Source of the DNA: Candidatus Woesearchaeota archaeon
GTDB lineage: Archaea; Nanobdellota; Nanobdellia; Woesearchaeales; JACRKL01
Direction of reading: 5' to 3'
DNA length: 9,064 bases
Assembly (NCBI GenBank): GCA_016219795.1
Contig: JACRKK010000056.1
Location: 1-9,064 of the forward strand
Shown: positions 1 to 6,179 of the stretch, one piece after another
Numbering within the stretch: position 1 is the first letter of the stretch
Layout of the letters: each line of letters begins with the position of its first letter
Position numbers and translations under genes: made by a program
Notes under the pieces: generated by a model
What the model was told of the DNA's origin: nothing
Seen by the model: the letters and a program-made list of their open reading frames with translations, nothing else
The model's database searches: none

Positions 1-111
1 CACTCAGACAAAGACTTGGAAGATTGGTGAGAAAAACATGTTCATTCTCCAAATCTCTTGAAAACCATAACAAAGTTATTGGGCTATTTCTTCAAGAAAG
101 AAATATGGAGC

Positions 112-132
112 GTTTATCAGTCAAATGATAAC
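112..132. other. Small inverted repeat after the first gene
   Basis: The arms TTATCA and TGATAA flank a six-base spacer just beyond the stop codon of the minus-strand gene. No T-run follows on the minus strand, so a terminator role is weakly supported. The rest of bases 1-137 shows no gene or RNA that I can recognise. Confidence 0.2.
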
Positions 133-137
133 ACTTC

Positions 138-809
138 CTATTTACGAAGCGTGGATACAGGTGTCCCCACAGATTGAAGGTTCCTTCGAAGCACAGCTGC
201 CACTGCAGCAGGCGCATATCGTGCATGTCCATCCCACAACTGATATACTTCACTAACTATTTCAGGGTCAGGTGTTGTTTTTGTGATATCAATCTCCACA
301 GCACCAAGAAGCTTCCAGGGGCTTTGCAAAGAACCCATCTCGTCAAGAAGCGCGCTAATTTGCCCGTGATCCGGATGAGCAATATAGACTCTCTGATTAT
401 TATAACGCCATTCAGTAACTATATTTTTCCTGTCTTTTGCAGGATCCACTACATAGGTGACTGCAATGGGATCCTTAGAGGGGTGGCGGTCCAGAATTGT
501 TTCCAAATCCTGCTTAAATCGAGGGATAGCACCCTTGATGTCAAAACTAAGATACGGTTGAAGCACAGTATGATTAAGATAAGAAAGAGACCCCCGCAAA
601 TAATTTTCATGGAATGCTACCGTTGCAGCACCAGCCAGAGTTGCGGCACTATAATCATAACCAAAGTCAGATATGAATATGTGGTTTATCGGTCTTGCTT
701 CTTTCCCAAGATTATACACTCGTGTCTCAGCAATAGTTATTAGAGGAACATTTGCCGACGGTTGAAATGTGTAGGGTGCTACCTCATAGCGTTGATTGGG
801 AAGTGTCAT
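138..809 (-). CDS. Hypothetical soluble protein, 223 aa
   Basis: I do not recognise this family. The product is 223 residues, has no signal peptide or membrane segment, and has mixed alpha/beta composition. Visible points are an aromatic and Gly/Ala-rich stretch around residues 48-65 (FGYDYSAATLAGAATVAF), the segment TYVVDPAKDRKN near 118-129, and an alanine-rich helix with arginines near the C-terminus (PAAVAAVLRR). The ATG at 809 is chosen because a TATA-like sequence (CTTTAAATAT on the minus strand, 831-840) is centred about 26 bases upstream, as expected for a leaderless archaeal mRNA. The gene is divergent from the Nudix gene, with 117 bases between start codons. No cofactor or catalytic motif stands out, so no function is assigned. 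That it is a real gene is supported by length, promoter and ordinary composition. Confidence 0.75.
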   Translation of the reverse strand: MTLPNQRYEVAPYTFQPSANVPLITIAETRVYNLGKEARPINHIFISDFGYDYSAATLAGAATVAFHENYLRGSLSYLNHTVLQPYLSFDIKGAIPRFKQDLETILDRHPSKDPIAVTYVVDPAKDRKNIVTEWRYNNQRVYIAHPDHGQISALLDEMGSLQSPWKLLGAVEIDITKTTPDPEIVSEVYQLWDGHARYAPAAVAAVLRRNLQSVGTPVSTLRK

Positions 810-830
810 TACGCAGAAGAAGCGTGCATG

Positions 831-840
831 ATATTTAAAG
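831..840 (-). promoter_or_regulatory. TATA-like box of the 223-aa gene
   Basis: The minus strand reads CTTTAAATAT, centred about 26 bases upstream of the ATG at 809. This spacing puts the predicted transcription start at or very near the start codon. Confidence 0.5.
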
Positions 841-896
841 ACTCGTGAGAGAATTATTCATATTAGAATAGTCAATGTAGGGATATCTCCGTAATC

Positions 897-905
897 CATA
901 TAAAC
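897..905 (+). promoter_or_regulatory. TATA-like box of the Nudix gene
   Basis: CATATAAAC is centred about 26 bases before the ATG at 927, again consistent with a leaderless transcript. No Shine-Dalgarno sequence is apparent before that ATG. Confidence 0.5.
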
Positions 906-926
906 ATATCCTGCTCTTTCTTCACC

Positions 927-1337
927 ATGAACATGACGCAACTTGCAGGGGGGGTTGTTATGAACAGCAAAGGTGAGGTGGTTGTTGTTGCACAACCCAA
1001 TGGATGCTGGAGTCTTCCCAAAGGCCATATCGATGAAGGAGAGGACGCACTGACTGCGGCAAAGCGTGAAATTAGGGAAGAGACAGGCATCACTGACCTT
1101 GCATACATCAGGCCCCTTGGTTCGTATCAACGCTTCAAGATTGGCCTGCATGAACTTGAAGACCCAAGAAAACCACGGGAGATTCATCTGTTTCTGTTCA
1201 GGACATCACAGGAGCATCTGCAACCAGAGGACGCAGAGAATACCGAAGCCCGCTGGGTGAGAAAGGAGGATGTTGCAAAACTTCTGACGCATCCCAAAGA
1301 TGGAGAATTCTTCAGAAGTGTTCTGAACATGCTATGA
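927..1337 (+). CDS. Nudix hydrolase
   Basis: This is a 136-residue protein of the Nudix superfamily, whose members hydrolyse nucleoside diphosphates linked to another moiety. The full Nudix box G-x5-E-x7-REUxEExGU is present: Gly33, Glu39, then REIREETGI at residues 47-55, with the metal-binding glutamates Glu51 and Glu52 intact. A typical strand precedes it (GGVVMNSKGEVVVV), with WSLPKGH just before the box. The length is normal for a single-domain cytosolic enzyme. The substrate cannot be read from the sequence; diadenosine polyphosphate or mRNA-cap-like (d)NTP hydrolase subfamilies share this arrangement. The start at 927 is preferred to the Met two codons later because of the TATA-box spacing. 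The gene stands alone and is divergent from the 223-aa gene. Family assignment is very secure; the specific substrate is unknown. Confidence 0.93.
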   Translation: MNMTQLAGGVVMNSKGEVVVVAQPNGCWSLPKGHIDEGEDALTAAKREIREETGITDLAYIRPLGSYQRFKIGLHELEDPRKPREIHLFLFRTSQEHLQPEDAENTEARWVRKEDVAKLLTHPKDGEFFRSVLNML

Positions 1338-1368
1338 TGGTGCTCTATGGAAATTGTTGTGAAAGCAA

Positions 1369-1382
1369 GGACTATATAGTCC
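1369..1382. repeat. Perfect 14-bp palindrome between convergent genes
   Basis: GGACTATATAGTCC is its own reverse complement and lies 32 bases beyond the Nudix stop codon, in the gap between two converging genes. It could form a hairpin or bind a dimeric protein. No further support is seen. Confidence 0.35.
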
Positions 1383-1445
1383 ATCAACCGTAGGTTTCAT
1401 GTACCAGCTTTGGTGATGGCTCTCAGTAGAATGCTCGTGGTAGAG

Positions 1446-1455
1446 TTTTTATTTA
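1446..1455 (+). terminator. T-rich stretch, possible Nudix terminator
   Basis: TTTTTATTTA on the plus strand resembles the T-tracts at which archaeal transcription ends. It is about 110 bases after the Nudix stop and touches the stop codon of the converging gene, so the assignment is tentative. Confidence 0.3.
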
Positions 1456-2109
1456 AGTCTTATGCCTTTTCTCATAGTCCTCAAAATATGCTTCCCGAAG
1501 TATGTTGACCTCGCCCATGATAGGTATCTCAAGACCACGCTCTTCAAGGATGTCAAGCCGTTCACCAACCCACGTAATCCAGACATGGTTCCCTGTAGTT
1601 TTTATCTGGCTTTGGACTTCTCCCAGTATGGCGTTCCAGTCTATGCCCCGTTGTGCAAGCCCAAGGCAATCGCTAATGTCCCCCTCGCGCTCAGTAAAGG
1701 TCTTGAACAGAAACACATCCTCGCCCGAACAGAGAGAGACCATAAGGTGCTGCAGTTTTATGATGTTCTGGGCTCGCTTCTGCATTGCTTTAGACAAGGA
1801 AAAACCTTTACAGACTGTTTTCTGGAACAAATCCAGCCTAAAGTCTTCTCTTACAAATATCTGGTTGAGGTCTACTTTTTTGTATTCAAGCGTAGGCATG
1901 CGTGTTGCAAACCCCATGTCTTTTAGGGATTTTTGAAGCTGCAGGAATTCTTGGGGTGTCTCCACAATGATGTCAATATCCTTGGTTGCGTCCTTTATTC
2001 CATGATAGAGAAGCATTGCCCCGCCTATGACGTAGAGATGGGCTTTTTTTGCAAGGGTTTTATCTATCTCTTTAAACAGCTCATTGAAGTCTTCAAATTT
2101 TGATATCAT
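1453..2109 (-). CDS. Nucleotidyltransferase, AbiEii-like (putative toxin)
   Basis: The 218-residue product looks like a polymerase-beta-fold nucleotidyltransferase of the AbiEii/DUF6036-like group. Visible elements are a Gly-Gly signature at residues 29-30 (YVIGGAMLLYHG), the metal-binding pair Asp44-Ile-Asp46, and a likely third acidic residue at Asp93 (FRLDLF). A later helix reads LFKTFTEREGDISD (134-147), matching the K...R-x-x-D-x-x-D pattern of AbiEii-type proteins. In AbiE systems such a protein is the toxin; some relatives modify tRNA 3' ends. The gene overlaps the upstream winged-helix gene by 17 bases and has GAGG at 2113-2116, so the two are probably co-translated. Toxin activity is inferred from family and gene order. 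An antibiotic-type or housekeeping nucleotidyltransferase role is the alternative. Confidence 0.8.
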   Translation of the reverse strand: MISKFEDFNELFKEIDKTLAKKAHLYVIGGAMLLYHGIKDATKDIDIIVETPQEFLQLQKSLKDMGFATRMPTLEYKKVDLNQIFVREDFRLDLFQKTVCKGFSLSKAMQKRAQNIIKLQHLMVSLCSGEDVFLFKTFTEREGDISDCLGLAQRGIDWNAILGEVQSQIKTTGNHVWITWVGERLDILEERGLEIPIMGEVNILREAYFEDYEKRHKT

Positions 2110-2959
2110 AAACCTCAGCCCTGTCTTTTATTTCCTGCAATGTGGGATAGTTGGGTATGAGCCCTCCTTCAAAAATCTTGTGGAGTGCTGAGAGAATGGG
2201 GTGGCTTATGTTTCTTAATTCTTTTTTGTATTTGGCGTAGAACAAAGCGACGAATGTAATTGTTCTTGGGTCCAGGTCTTTTTCTGCAACCTTTAGGGAA
2301 TGAATGAATATGTTTTTTCGGGTGAGATTCTTCTTGGGAAGAGAGTAATAGTCTGTGGTGGTAAGCAGTTTGATGCCTTCATTTTTGTATGCTGAGAAGG
2401 CTGTAGGTGTTGCATCCAATGCTTCTTTGGTTGAGAAGACTATTTCTTTTTTGTTTTTGAAGTAGATAGTGGAGTTCACAGGGACTCTTGTGTCAATGGA
2501 TTCTTCGTATCTCTTTAATTCGGTGAGGTATGCTCTTACTTCCTGCCAGATCTTTTCGTTCACCCTGTAGGTTGTATGTTCCTTGGTAAGAATGCTCATC
2601 TTTCTTCCTTGATAGATTTTTTTGTGGATGGTTGTTTTGTGCAGGCCAGTTTCTTTTTCCACCTCTTTTACGGTCTTTGGTTCTAATAAACACAGGAATA
2701 TCTCAAGGCCAGTGCCTGAGAGAGGTATTGCAAGGTTTGGTGTGTGGGAAATTGCTGTGAGGAGAAGGTTCACATGGGTTTTCATTTCCGGCTGCAGGGT
2801 GCCGTCTTTTAGCGTGAGGATGCCTTTTTGGCTTAATGTCTGGCAGATTCGGTACACCTGAGAGGGGCTTATCTTGAGTGCTGCTGCTATTGCTGGTACT
2901 TCTTTGTTTCCGTTTCCTATCTGGGCGGTGAGCTCCAGCTCTGTTCTTGAAAAAGGCAT
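2093..2959 (-). CDS. Winged-helix protein, AbiEi-like (putative antitoxin/regulator)
   Basis: The 288-residue product has two helix-turn-helix-like segments. The first is near residues 20-50 (VPAIAAALKISPSQVYRICQ and a wing). The second is near 85-132 (VKEVEKETGLHKTTIHKK, then a beta wing). A C-terminal domain of about 130 residues carries ATPTAFSAYKNEGI (183-196) and FIHSLKVA (218-225), which I recall from archaeal winged-helix proteins paired with nucleotidyltransferases. AbiEi-type antitoxins likewise join a winged helix to a C-terminal domain and repress their own operon. The ATG at 2959 is about 26 bases from a TATA box, suggesting a leaderless mRNA. The 17-base overlap with the nucleotidyltransferase supports a two-gene module. 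The winged-helix call is fairly firm; the antitoxin role rests on context. Confidence 0.72.
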   Translation of the reverse strand: MPFSRTELELTAQIGNGNKEVPAIAAALKISPSQVYRICQTLSQKGILTLKDGTLQPEMKTHVNLLLTAISHTPNLAIPLSGTGLEIFLCLLEPKTVKEVEKETGLHKTTIHKKIYQGRKMSILTKEHTTYRVNEKIWQEVRAYLTELKRYEESIDTRVPVNSTIYFKNKKEIVFSTKEALDATPTAFSAYKNEGIKLLTTTDYYSLPKKNLTRKNIFIHSLKVAEKDLDPRTITFVALFYAKYKKELRNISHPILSALHKIFEGGLIPNYPTLQEIKDRAEVYDIKI

Positions 2960-2979
2960 AAGTATATGAAAATACGAGT

Positions 2980-2997
2980 TATATATAAATATTTCGC
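2980..2997 (-). promoter_or_regulatory. BRE/TATA promoter of the AbiE-like module
   Basis: The minus strand reads GCGAAATATTTATATATA: a purine-rich BRE-like GCGAAA directly followed by a TATA box. The box is centred about 26 bases before the ATG at 2959. The same GCGAAA-plus-TATA arrangement precedes the genes starting at 8578 and 3769. Confidence 0.6.
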
Positions 2998-3019
2998 ATT
3001 TTTGTAGACTTTTTTAAGG
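2982..3019. repeat. Shared promoter block, copy 1
   Basis: These 38 bases match 8602-8638 except for one substitution and one base in a T-run. On the plus strand the block runs from TATATAAAT through TTTCGCATTTTTGTAGACT to AAGG. It covers the TATA box and BRE plus about 22 bases further upstream of the AbiE-like operon. The match beyond the core promoter suggests a common operator or a recently duplicated control region. Confidence 0.85.
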
Positions 3020-3022
3020 TTT

Positions 3023-3037
3023 GCCTGTGAAAGAAAC
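3023..3037. repeat. Short dispersed repeat, copy 1
   Basis: GCCTGTGAAAGAAAC is identical to 8937-8951, and a weaker match continues on both sides (TTTTAAGG-type sequence on the left, TT-GCG-CTT on the right). In this copy it lies immediately after the stop codon of the minus-strand membrane protein and immediately next to the shared promoter block. Confidence 0.6.
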
Positions 3038-3769
3038 TTAGCGAACTTTGGTCGACAGCAATTTACCTTTATCGGATTTTCTTGAAAGGGTTAAAATCCC
3101 AAGATATGCAGCAACCCCTAGTAAGAAAAGTCCTACAATCAAAGAGAAAATTGCAAGGGTTACTGACAATTTTAACCCCTGTGGTAACCATGCAACTGTA
3201 ATTGCATCTGGGAAGAAAGTGTGTAGGCCAGATAAAATAGTCACGATGCTTGCTAGAAAAGCAGTTCCTGCATAAACTGGACGATTTTTCTCTCCAAAAT
3301 TTGTAGTTATTGTCGTTCTCTTATCTTGTCTGATATCAATATTAGTTACGTGGCTTGAACTATCAATTATCTGAATCGTCCTATCTTCTTTTATTTTTCT
3401 AGAAAAGACCTTACCAAATGTTGCATGAAGCTTTTTGTCGTTTGCAATAGTTTCAATTCCCTTTGCTTTAATTTCCAGATATCTTACACTCTCGTCATGT
3501 TTAGCTCTGGCTTCTTCTTCTTTGGTTTGCTCTTGATAACCATCTCCAAAAAGATCAACTTCTTTAATCATTTTAGGGATATGAATTCCTCTACGAGATA
3601 CCTTAACAAATTTTCTCTCATTAAGGTACTCAGTAGCATTTGTTAACTCTATGTTAGATAAACCTAATCTGGTGATTTCTGGATCATCGGAACAAACAGT
3701 TCCTTCCCCTCTTATTTTATGGTTATATAACACTTCCAGAATCTTAAGGGAATCAGTTATGATTGTCAT
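3038..3769 (-). CDS. Membrane-anchored protein with possible winged-helix head, 243 aa
   Basis: I do not recognise the family. Residues 1-70 look like a small winged-helix domain: helix SLKILEVLYNHKI, then ITRLGLSNIELTNATEYLNERKFVKV followed by a beta-wing-like RRGIHI. Residues 75-115 are rich in Glu, Lys and Ala and probably helical. Two hydrophobic membrane segments follow, at about 165-186 and 201-228, with a short polar tail rich in Lys and Arg. Such a layout would put a nucleic-acid or protein-binding head in the cytosol, tied to the membrane. A TATA-like sequence with GCGAAA (minus strand, 3793-3807) is spaced for a leaderless start at 3769. The gene stands alone, is AT-richer than its neighbours and may be accessory. 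Any sensor or regulator role is inference. Confidence 0.75.
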   Translation of the reverse strand: MTIITDSLKILEVLYNHKIRGEGTVCSDDPEITRLGLSNIELTNATEYLNERKFVKVSRRGIHIPKMIKEVDLFGDGYQEQTKEEEARAKHDESVRYLEIKAKGIETIANDKKLHATFGKVFSRKIKEDRTIQIIDSSSHVTNIDIRQDKRTTITTNFGEKNRPVYAGTAFLASIVTILSGLHTFFPDAITVAWLPQGLKLSVTLAIFSLIVGLFLLGVAAYLGILTLSRKSDKGKLLSTKVR

Positions 3770-3792
3770 AGAATCGTTGGAATCAATTTAGT

Positions 3793-3807
3793 TAAAAAAT
3801 ATTTCGC
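3793..3807 (-). promoter_or_regulatory. BRE/TATA-like promoter of the membrane protein gene
   Basis: The minus strand reads GCGAAATATTTTTTA, with the AT box centred about 27 bases before the ATG at 3769. The first ten bases are identical to the promoter at 2988-2997, but the upstream half of the shared block is missing here. Confidence 0.45.
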
Positions 3808-3883
3808 TTTAAGAACAAAACTCTTGACTTAATTCATCCGAAAAGTACACATGCTCTTTTAAGAATGTAAGAATTCTCATGGA

Positions 3884-4024
3884 AGTCTGCTGTTGGGATT
3901 CCTATGAGGAGCGTATGCGACGAGAAAGTGCCACCAACGAAGTTGGGGTGCATCTTTGAGAGCGAAACTCGAGAAGATCCCAAAAGCTTTGCTTTTGAGG
4001 ATGTTCAAATCACCAGCCCCAGAC
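3884..4024. ncRNA. Candidate structured RNA region with several hairpins
   Basis: There is no open frame of note here, but stems are dense. GTCTG (3885-3889) can pair with CAGAC (4020-4024), and GGG 3895-3897 with CCC 4017-4019, closing the region. Inside are a bulged stem 3928-3951 (CCAAC, loop GAA, GTTGG, extended by five more pairs), a weak GAG/CTC stem within 3952-3978, and an 11-bp stem 3977-4002 (ATCC + CAAAAGC, loop TTT, GCTTTTG + A bulge + GGAT). A TATA-like TTTTAAG at 3857-3863 would place a plus-strand start near 3886. I could not match it to SRP RNA, RNase P, 5S rRNA or C/D box RNAs. It may instead be a cluster of palindromic repeats. The strand is unresolved. Confidence 0.35.
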
Positions 4025-4037
4025 GAAACAAATGATT

Positions 4038-4050
4038 CAAAAGAAAAACT
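4038..4050 (-). terminator. T-run after tRNA-Pro
   Basis: On the minus strand the bases directly after the tRNA 3' end read AGTTTTTCTTTTG. This oligo-T run is typical of archaeal intrinsic termination. Confidence 0.6.
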
Positions 4051-4124
4051 GGGGCTATGGGGATTTGAACCCCAACCTCGGCGTCCCGAACGCCGAATCC
4101 TGATCCAAGTTAGAAAATAGCCCC
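4051..4124 (-). tRNA. tRNA-Pro (anticodon CGG)
   Basis: The 74-base sequence folds as a tRNA. A perfect 7-bp acceptor stem joins GGGGCTA and TAGCCCC. A GG pair is present in the D loop. A 5-bp anticodon stem (CGGCG/CGCCG) closes the loop TTCGGGA, giving anticodon CGG (plus-strand 4086-4088), and a T arm has loop TTCAAAT closed by TGGGG/CCCCA. No CCA is encoded and no intron is seen. The D stem is weak (TTCT/AGGA, with a U·G pair). In the best fold two bases lie between the D and anticodon arms and the variable loop is only four bases. The predicted T-run terminator follows directly. It lies downstream of the iron operon on the same strand, separated from it by a hairpin. Confidence 0.88.
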
Positions 4125-4131
4125 CTGTTCT

Positions 4132-4160
4132 GATTCCACCTGTCTTTAACAGGTGGAATC
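4132..4160. repeat. Perfect 12-bp inverted repeat upstream of tRNA-Pro
   Basis: GATTCCACCTGT and ACAGGTGGAATC flank a five-base loop. The element sits 8 bases after the stop codon of the cysteine-rich gene and 7 bases before the tRNA. On the minus strand the loop region reads GTTAAAGA, centred about 23-26 bases from the tRNA 5' end, so the tRNA TATA element could lie in the loop. It may be an operon-end or processing hairpin, or a binding site over the tRNA promoter. Confidence 0.7.
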
Positions 4161-4168
4161 TGCCTCAA

Positions 4169-4303
4169 TTAAAAAGGTTTTGTTCCACGGCACTTCGTGC
4201 AGGAGCCGCACCCCATAAACACCATAAATGAATTGCATCTGGGGCAAGCAAGATCGGTACAATCCTCCCTTGCATAACCGCAGGTAGGGCATTTATAGGA
4301 CAT
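4169..4303 (-). CDS. Small cysteine-rich zinc-ribbon protein, end of feo operon
   Basis: This is a 44-residue protein with eight cysteines. Two knuckles, C5-P-T-C8-G-Y and C20-P-R-C23-N, make a classic CxxC...CxxC zinc ribbon, with an extra Cys15 between them. The tail carries C32-G-S-C35-T-K-C38. The pattern can bind one zinc ion and perhaps a second metal or Fe-S site. Its ATG (4303) lies inside the last codons of feoB, giving an 11-base overlap and pointing to coupled translation; AGGTG occurs shortly upstream. Bacterial feo operons often end in a small gene (feoC or a FeoB-associated cysteine-rich protein), but this sequence matches neither in obvious ways. A role in iron handling or in binding FeoB is inferred from position. 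It could also be a generic zinc-ribbon protein. Confidence 0.8.
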   Translation of the reverse strand: MSYKCPTCGYAREDCTDLACPRCNSFMVFMGCGSCTKCRGTKPF

Positions 4304-6179
4304 TGAGCACCACACCTATCTTAAAAATCAACCCCCCTATTAAGAATGCAGTAACAATCGTCCCCACCCATATGGCAGTTGCAATCTTAGCCCCCCTCTC
4401 TTTATATAAAATCATGATGGCTGCAATACAGGGCACAAACAAGGTAATAGACACCAGCGCCACCAAAAGCTGCAGCGAAGGAAGAGCCATGTTGTAAAAT
4501 CCTGCGGCCCCAAAATCCCTGCGTACAATTCCCATAACATAAGCAGTTGCAGCTTCTTTGGGAAGTCCCATCCAGTTTACCACAATCGGTGAGATGAGAT
4601 CCTTAAGCAATTCCAACGTTCCTGTTAACTGGAAGACAGACATGATCACTGCACCGATCAAAAACCAAATGCCTGCCTCCAGAAGAAAATATTTTGTCCG
4701 CACAAAAGTTTTCATGATTATATTTTTTATTCTGGGCAATTGTAGCGAGGGCAAACTAAGGACGAGAGAAGAGGAATGTCCCGGAAGCACCTTATGTAAA
4801 ACCGTCCCAAGAATGACAAAGCATGCAAATATAATGCTGACGTAAACAAGGGTAAAGTAACCGCCGGCTGTTGCAATGAGTGCGGTAATCACCGCAAGCT
4901 GTGCAGAGCAGGGGATCGCAAAATTGAGCAAAGTGCTTGCAATATCCTTTTCTCGTTTAGTATCAAGCATGCGGGTAGTGATGGTGGCCATAGTCACGCA
5001 TCCAAAGCCTAACATAAGGGGTATGACTGCCTTGCCATTCAGGCCAAATCTGGTTAGTGTCTTATCTACAAGAAAAGCAAGCCTAGGTAGATATCCGGAG
5101 TCTTCCAACAAAGAGAGAAGGATGTAAAAACTTACAACCAATGGGAGCAGGATTCCGACGATATAAGTCAGAGTCATGGTCAGTATCCCGAATTCCCCAG
5201 CAAAGAGAGTGTAGAGCCATACCGGCAAATCAAAAAAACCTACCATTTCTTTGATGTAGGGCACATAATACCCCTGCATAATTGTTTTCTCAGTAAAATT
5301 TACGACAGTCTGTGCAACAAAAACACCTACCACCAGATATGCAATGTAGAGTATTGCTGCAAGAAAAAAGAACCCAAACACAGGATGCACCATTAATGAT
5401 GCCAGTTTTTTCTTGAATGTTCTTTTCTTAGGGTTTTCAGTTACTACAGTTCTTATGATCGCATTGACCCTTTTCCGTCTTTGGGTGTATACCTTATCTG
5501 GAGATATTTTTGTGTTTAAAGAGTACTTTACCCCTACTTCTCCATCCCCTTCCAAAGCCAAAATATGCTCTGCTCTGTTTTTGATGCTATGTAGCACCAA
5601 AAGGCGTTCTGCATCTATATCCATACCCCTTTCATAACCAAATACGGGGAGAGAAGATGACTCTATGTGCGCAAGACTGGTCTTTAGATCTGCAATGCCG
5701 CTCCCCGTAACAGCCACAGTAGGTATGACCCTTACCCCAAGTTGGGAGGATAGTGCTTTCACATCAATCAGAAGCCCCTGTTTTTCAGCTTCATCCATAA
5801 AATTAAGCACAACCACTGTTGGCAGCCCCATATCAATAAGCTGGAGTGTCAAAAAAAGCTCCCGTTCAAGACAGGCAGCATTGACTATGTTTACCACACC
5901 ACTTGCTTTGAGAACAATTTCTGTAGTAATCCGCTCCTCAGTACTAATGCTGGATATGCCATATACTCCAGGGGTATCAACAATCGTATGCTCTTTATAC
6001 TTTCCCGTCGTTATGTTTAATGTGGTTCCGGGATAATTTGAAACTGTGGTGTAAATCCCTGTCAGCTTATGGAAAACAACGGACTTCCCTGTGTTGGGGT
6101 TCCCTACAAGGGCAATGATATTCGTCTCATCTCCTTTAACATCTGCTCCTTCGTCATGACAGCTCTTCATGGATTGCAT
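4293..6179 (-). CDS. feoB: Ferrous iron transporter FeoB
   Basis: FeoB is the membrane permease for Fe(II), regulated by its cytosolic GTPase domain. The N-terminal G domain shows G1 GNPNTGKS (26-33), PGTT (50-53), G3 DTPG (68-71), G4 NFMD (126-129) and a G5-like VAVTGSG (155-161). A helical spacer leads into membrane segments from about residue 265. The pore regions carry GFGC (391-394) and PCSAQ (423-427), then FGAAGF (556-561) and a late PC pair (583-584). At 628 residues it is a short FeoB, as in many archaea. G3 is DTPG where DLPG is common, and the first gate reads GFGCVTMAT rather than GFGCNVPA, a variant that I recall from other prokaryotic FeoBs. The start at 6179 overlaps feoA by 26 bases; the Met at 6170 is an alternative better spaced from GAGG at 6183-6186. 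Identification is very secure. Confidence 0.96.
   Translation of the reverse strand: MQSMKSCHDEGADVKGDETNIIALVGNPNTGKSVVFHKLTGIYTTVSNYPGTTLNITTGKYKEHTIVDTPGVYGISSISTEERITTEIVLKASGVVNIVNAACLERELFLTLQLIDMGLPTVVVLNFMDEAEKQGLLIDVKALSSQLGVRVIPTVAVTGSGIADLKTSLAHIESSSLPVFGYERGMDIDAERLLVLHSIKNRAEHILALEGDGEVGVKYSLNTKISPDKVYTQRRKRVNAIIRTVVTENPKKRTFKKKLASLMVHPVFGFFFLAAILYIAYLVVGVFVAQTVVNFTEKTIMQGYYVPYIKEMVGFFDLPVWLYTLFAGEFGILTMTLTYIVGILLPLVVSFYILLSLLEDSGYLPRLAFLVDKTLTRFGLNGKAVIPLMLGFGCVTMATITTRMLDTKREKDIASTLLNFAIPCSAQLAVITALIATAGGYFTLVYVSIIFACFVILGTVLHKVLPGHSSSLVLSLPSLQLPRIKNIIMKTFVRTKYFLLEAGIWFLIGAVIMSVFQLTGTLELLKDLISPIVVNWMGLPKEAATAYVMGIVRRDFGAAGFYNMALPSLQLLVALVSITLFVPCIAAIMILYKERGAKIATAIWVGTIVTAFLIGGLIFKIGVVLNVL

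Noticed and set aside
174..743. Long plus-strand frame opposite the 223-aa gene, and similar long frames opposite feoB and the nucleotidyltransferase
   Set aside because: These have odd composition rich in Cys, Ile and Ser, lie wholly inside better-supported genes and lack promoters, so they are antisense shadows.
1384..1445. C/D box guide RNA suggested by GTGATGG after the Nudix gene
   Set aside because: No good D box or paired C'/D' boxes are present at suitable spacing.
3941..4024. Second tRNA suggested by TTCAAAT followed by CACCAGCCCC
   Set aside because: The T stem is mismatched, the candidate anticodon loop lacks T at position 33, and no D arm fits.
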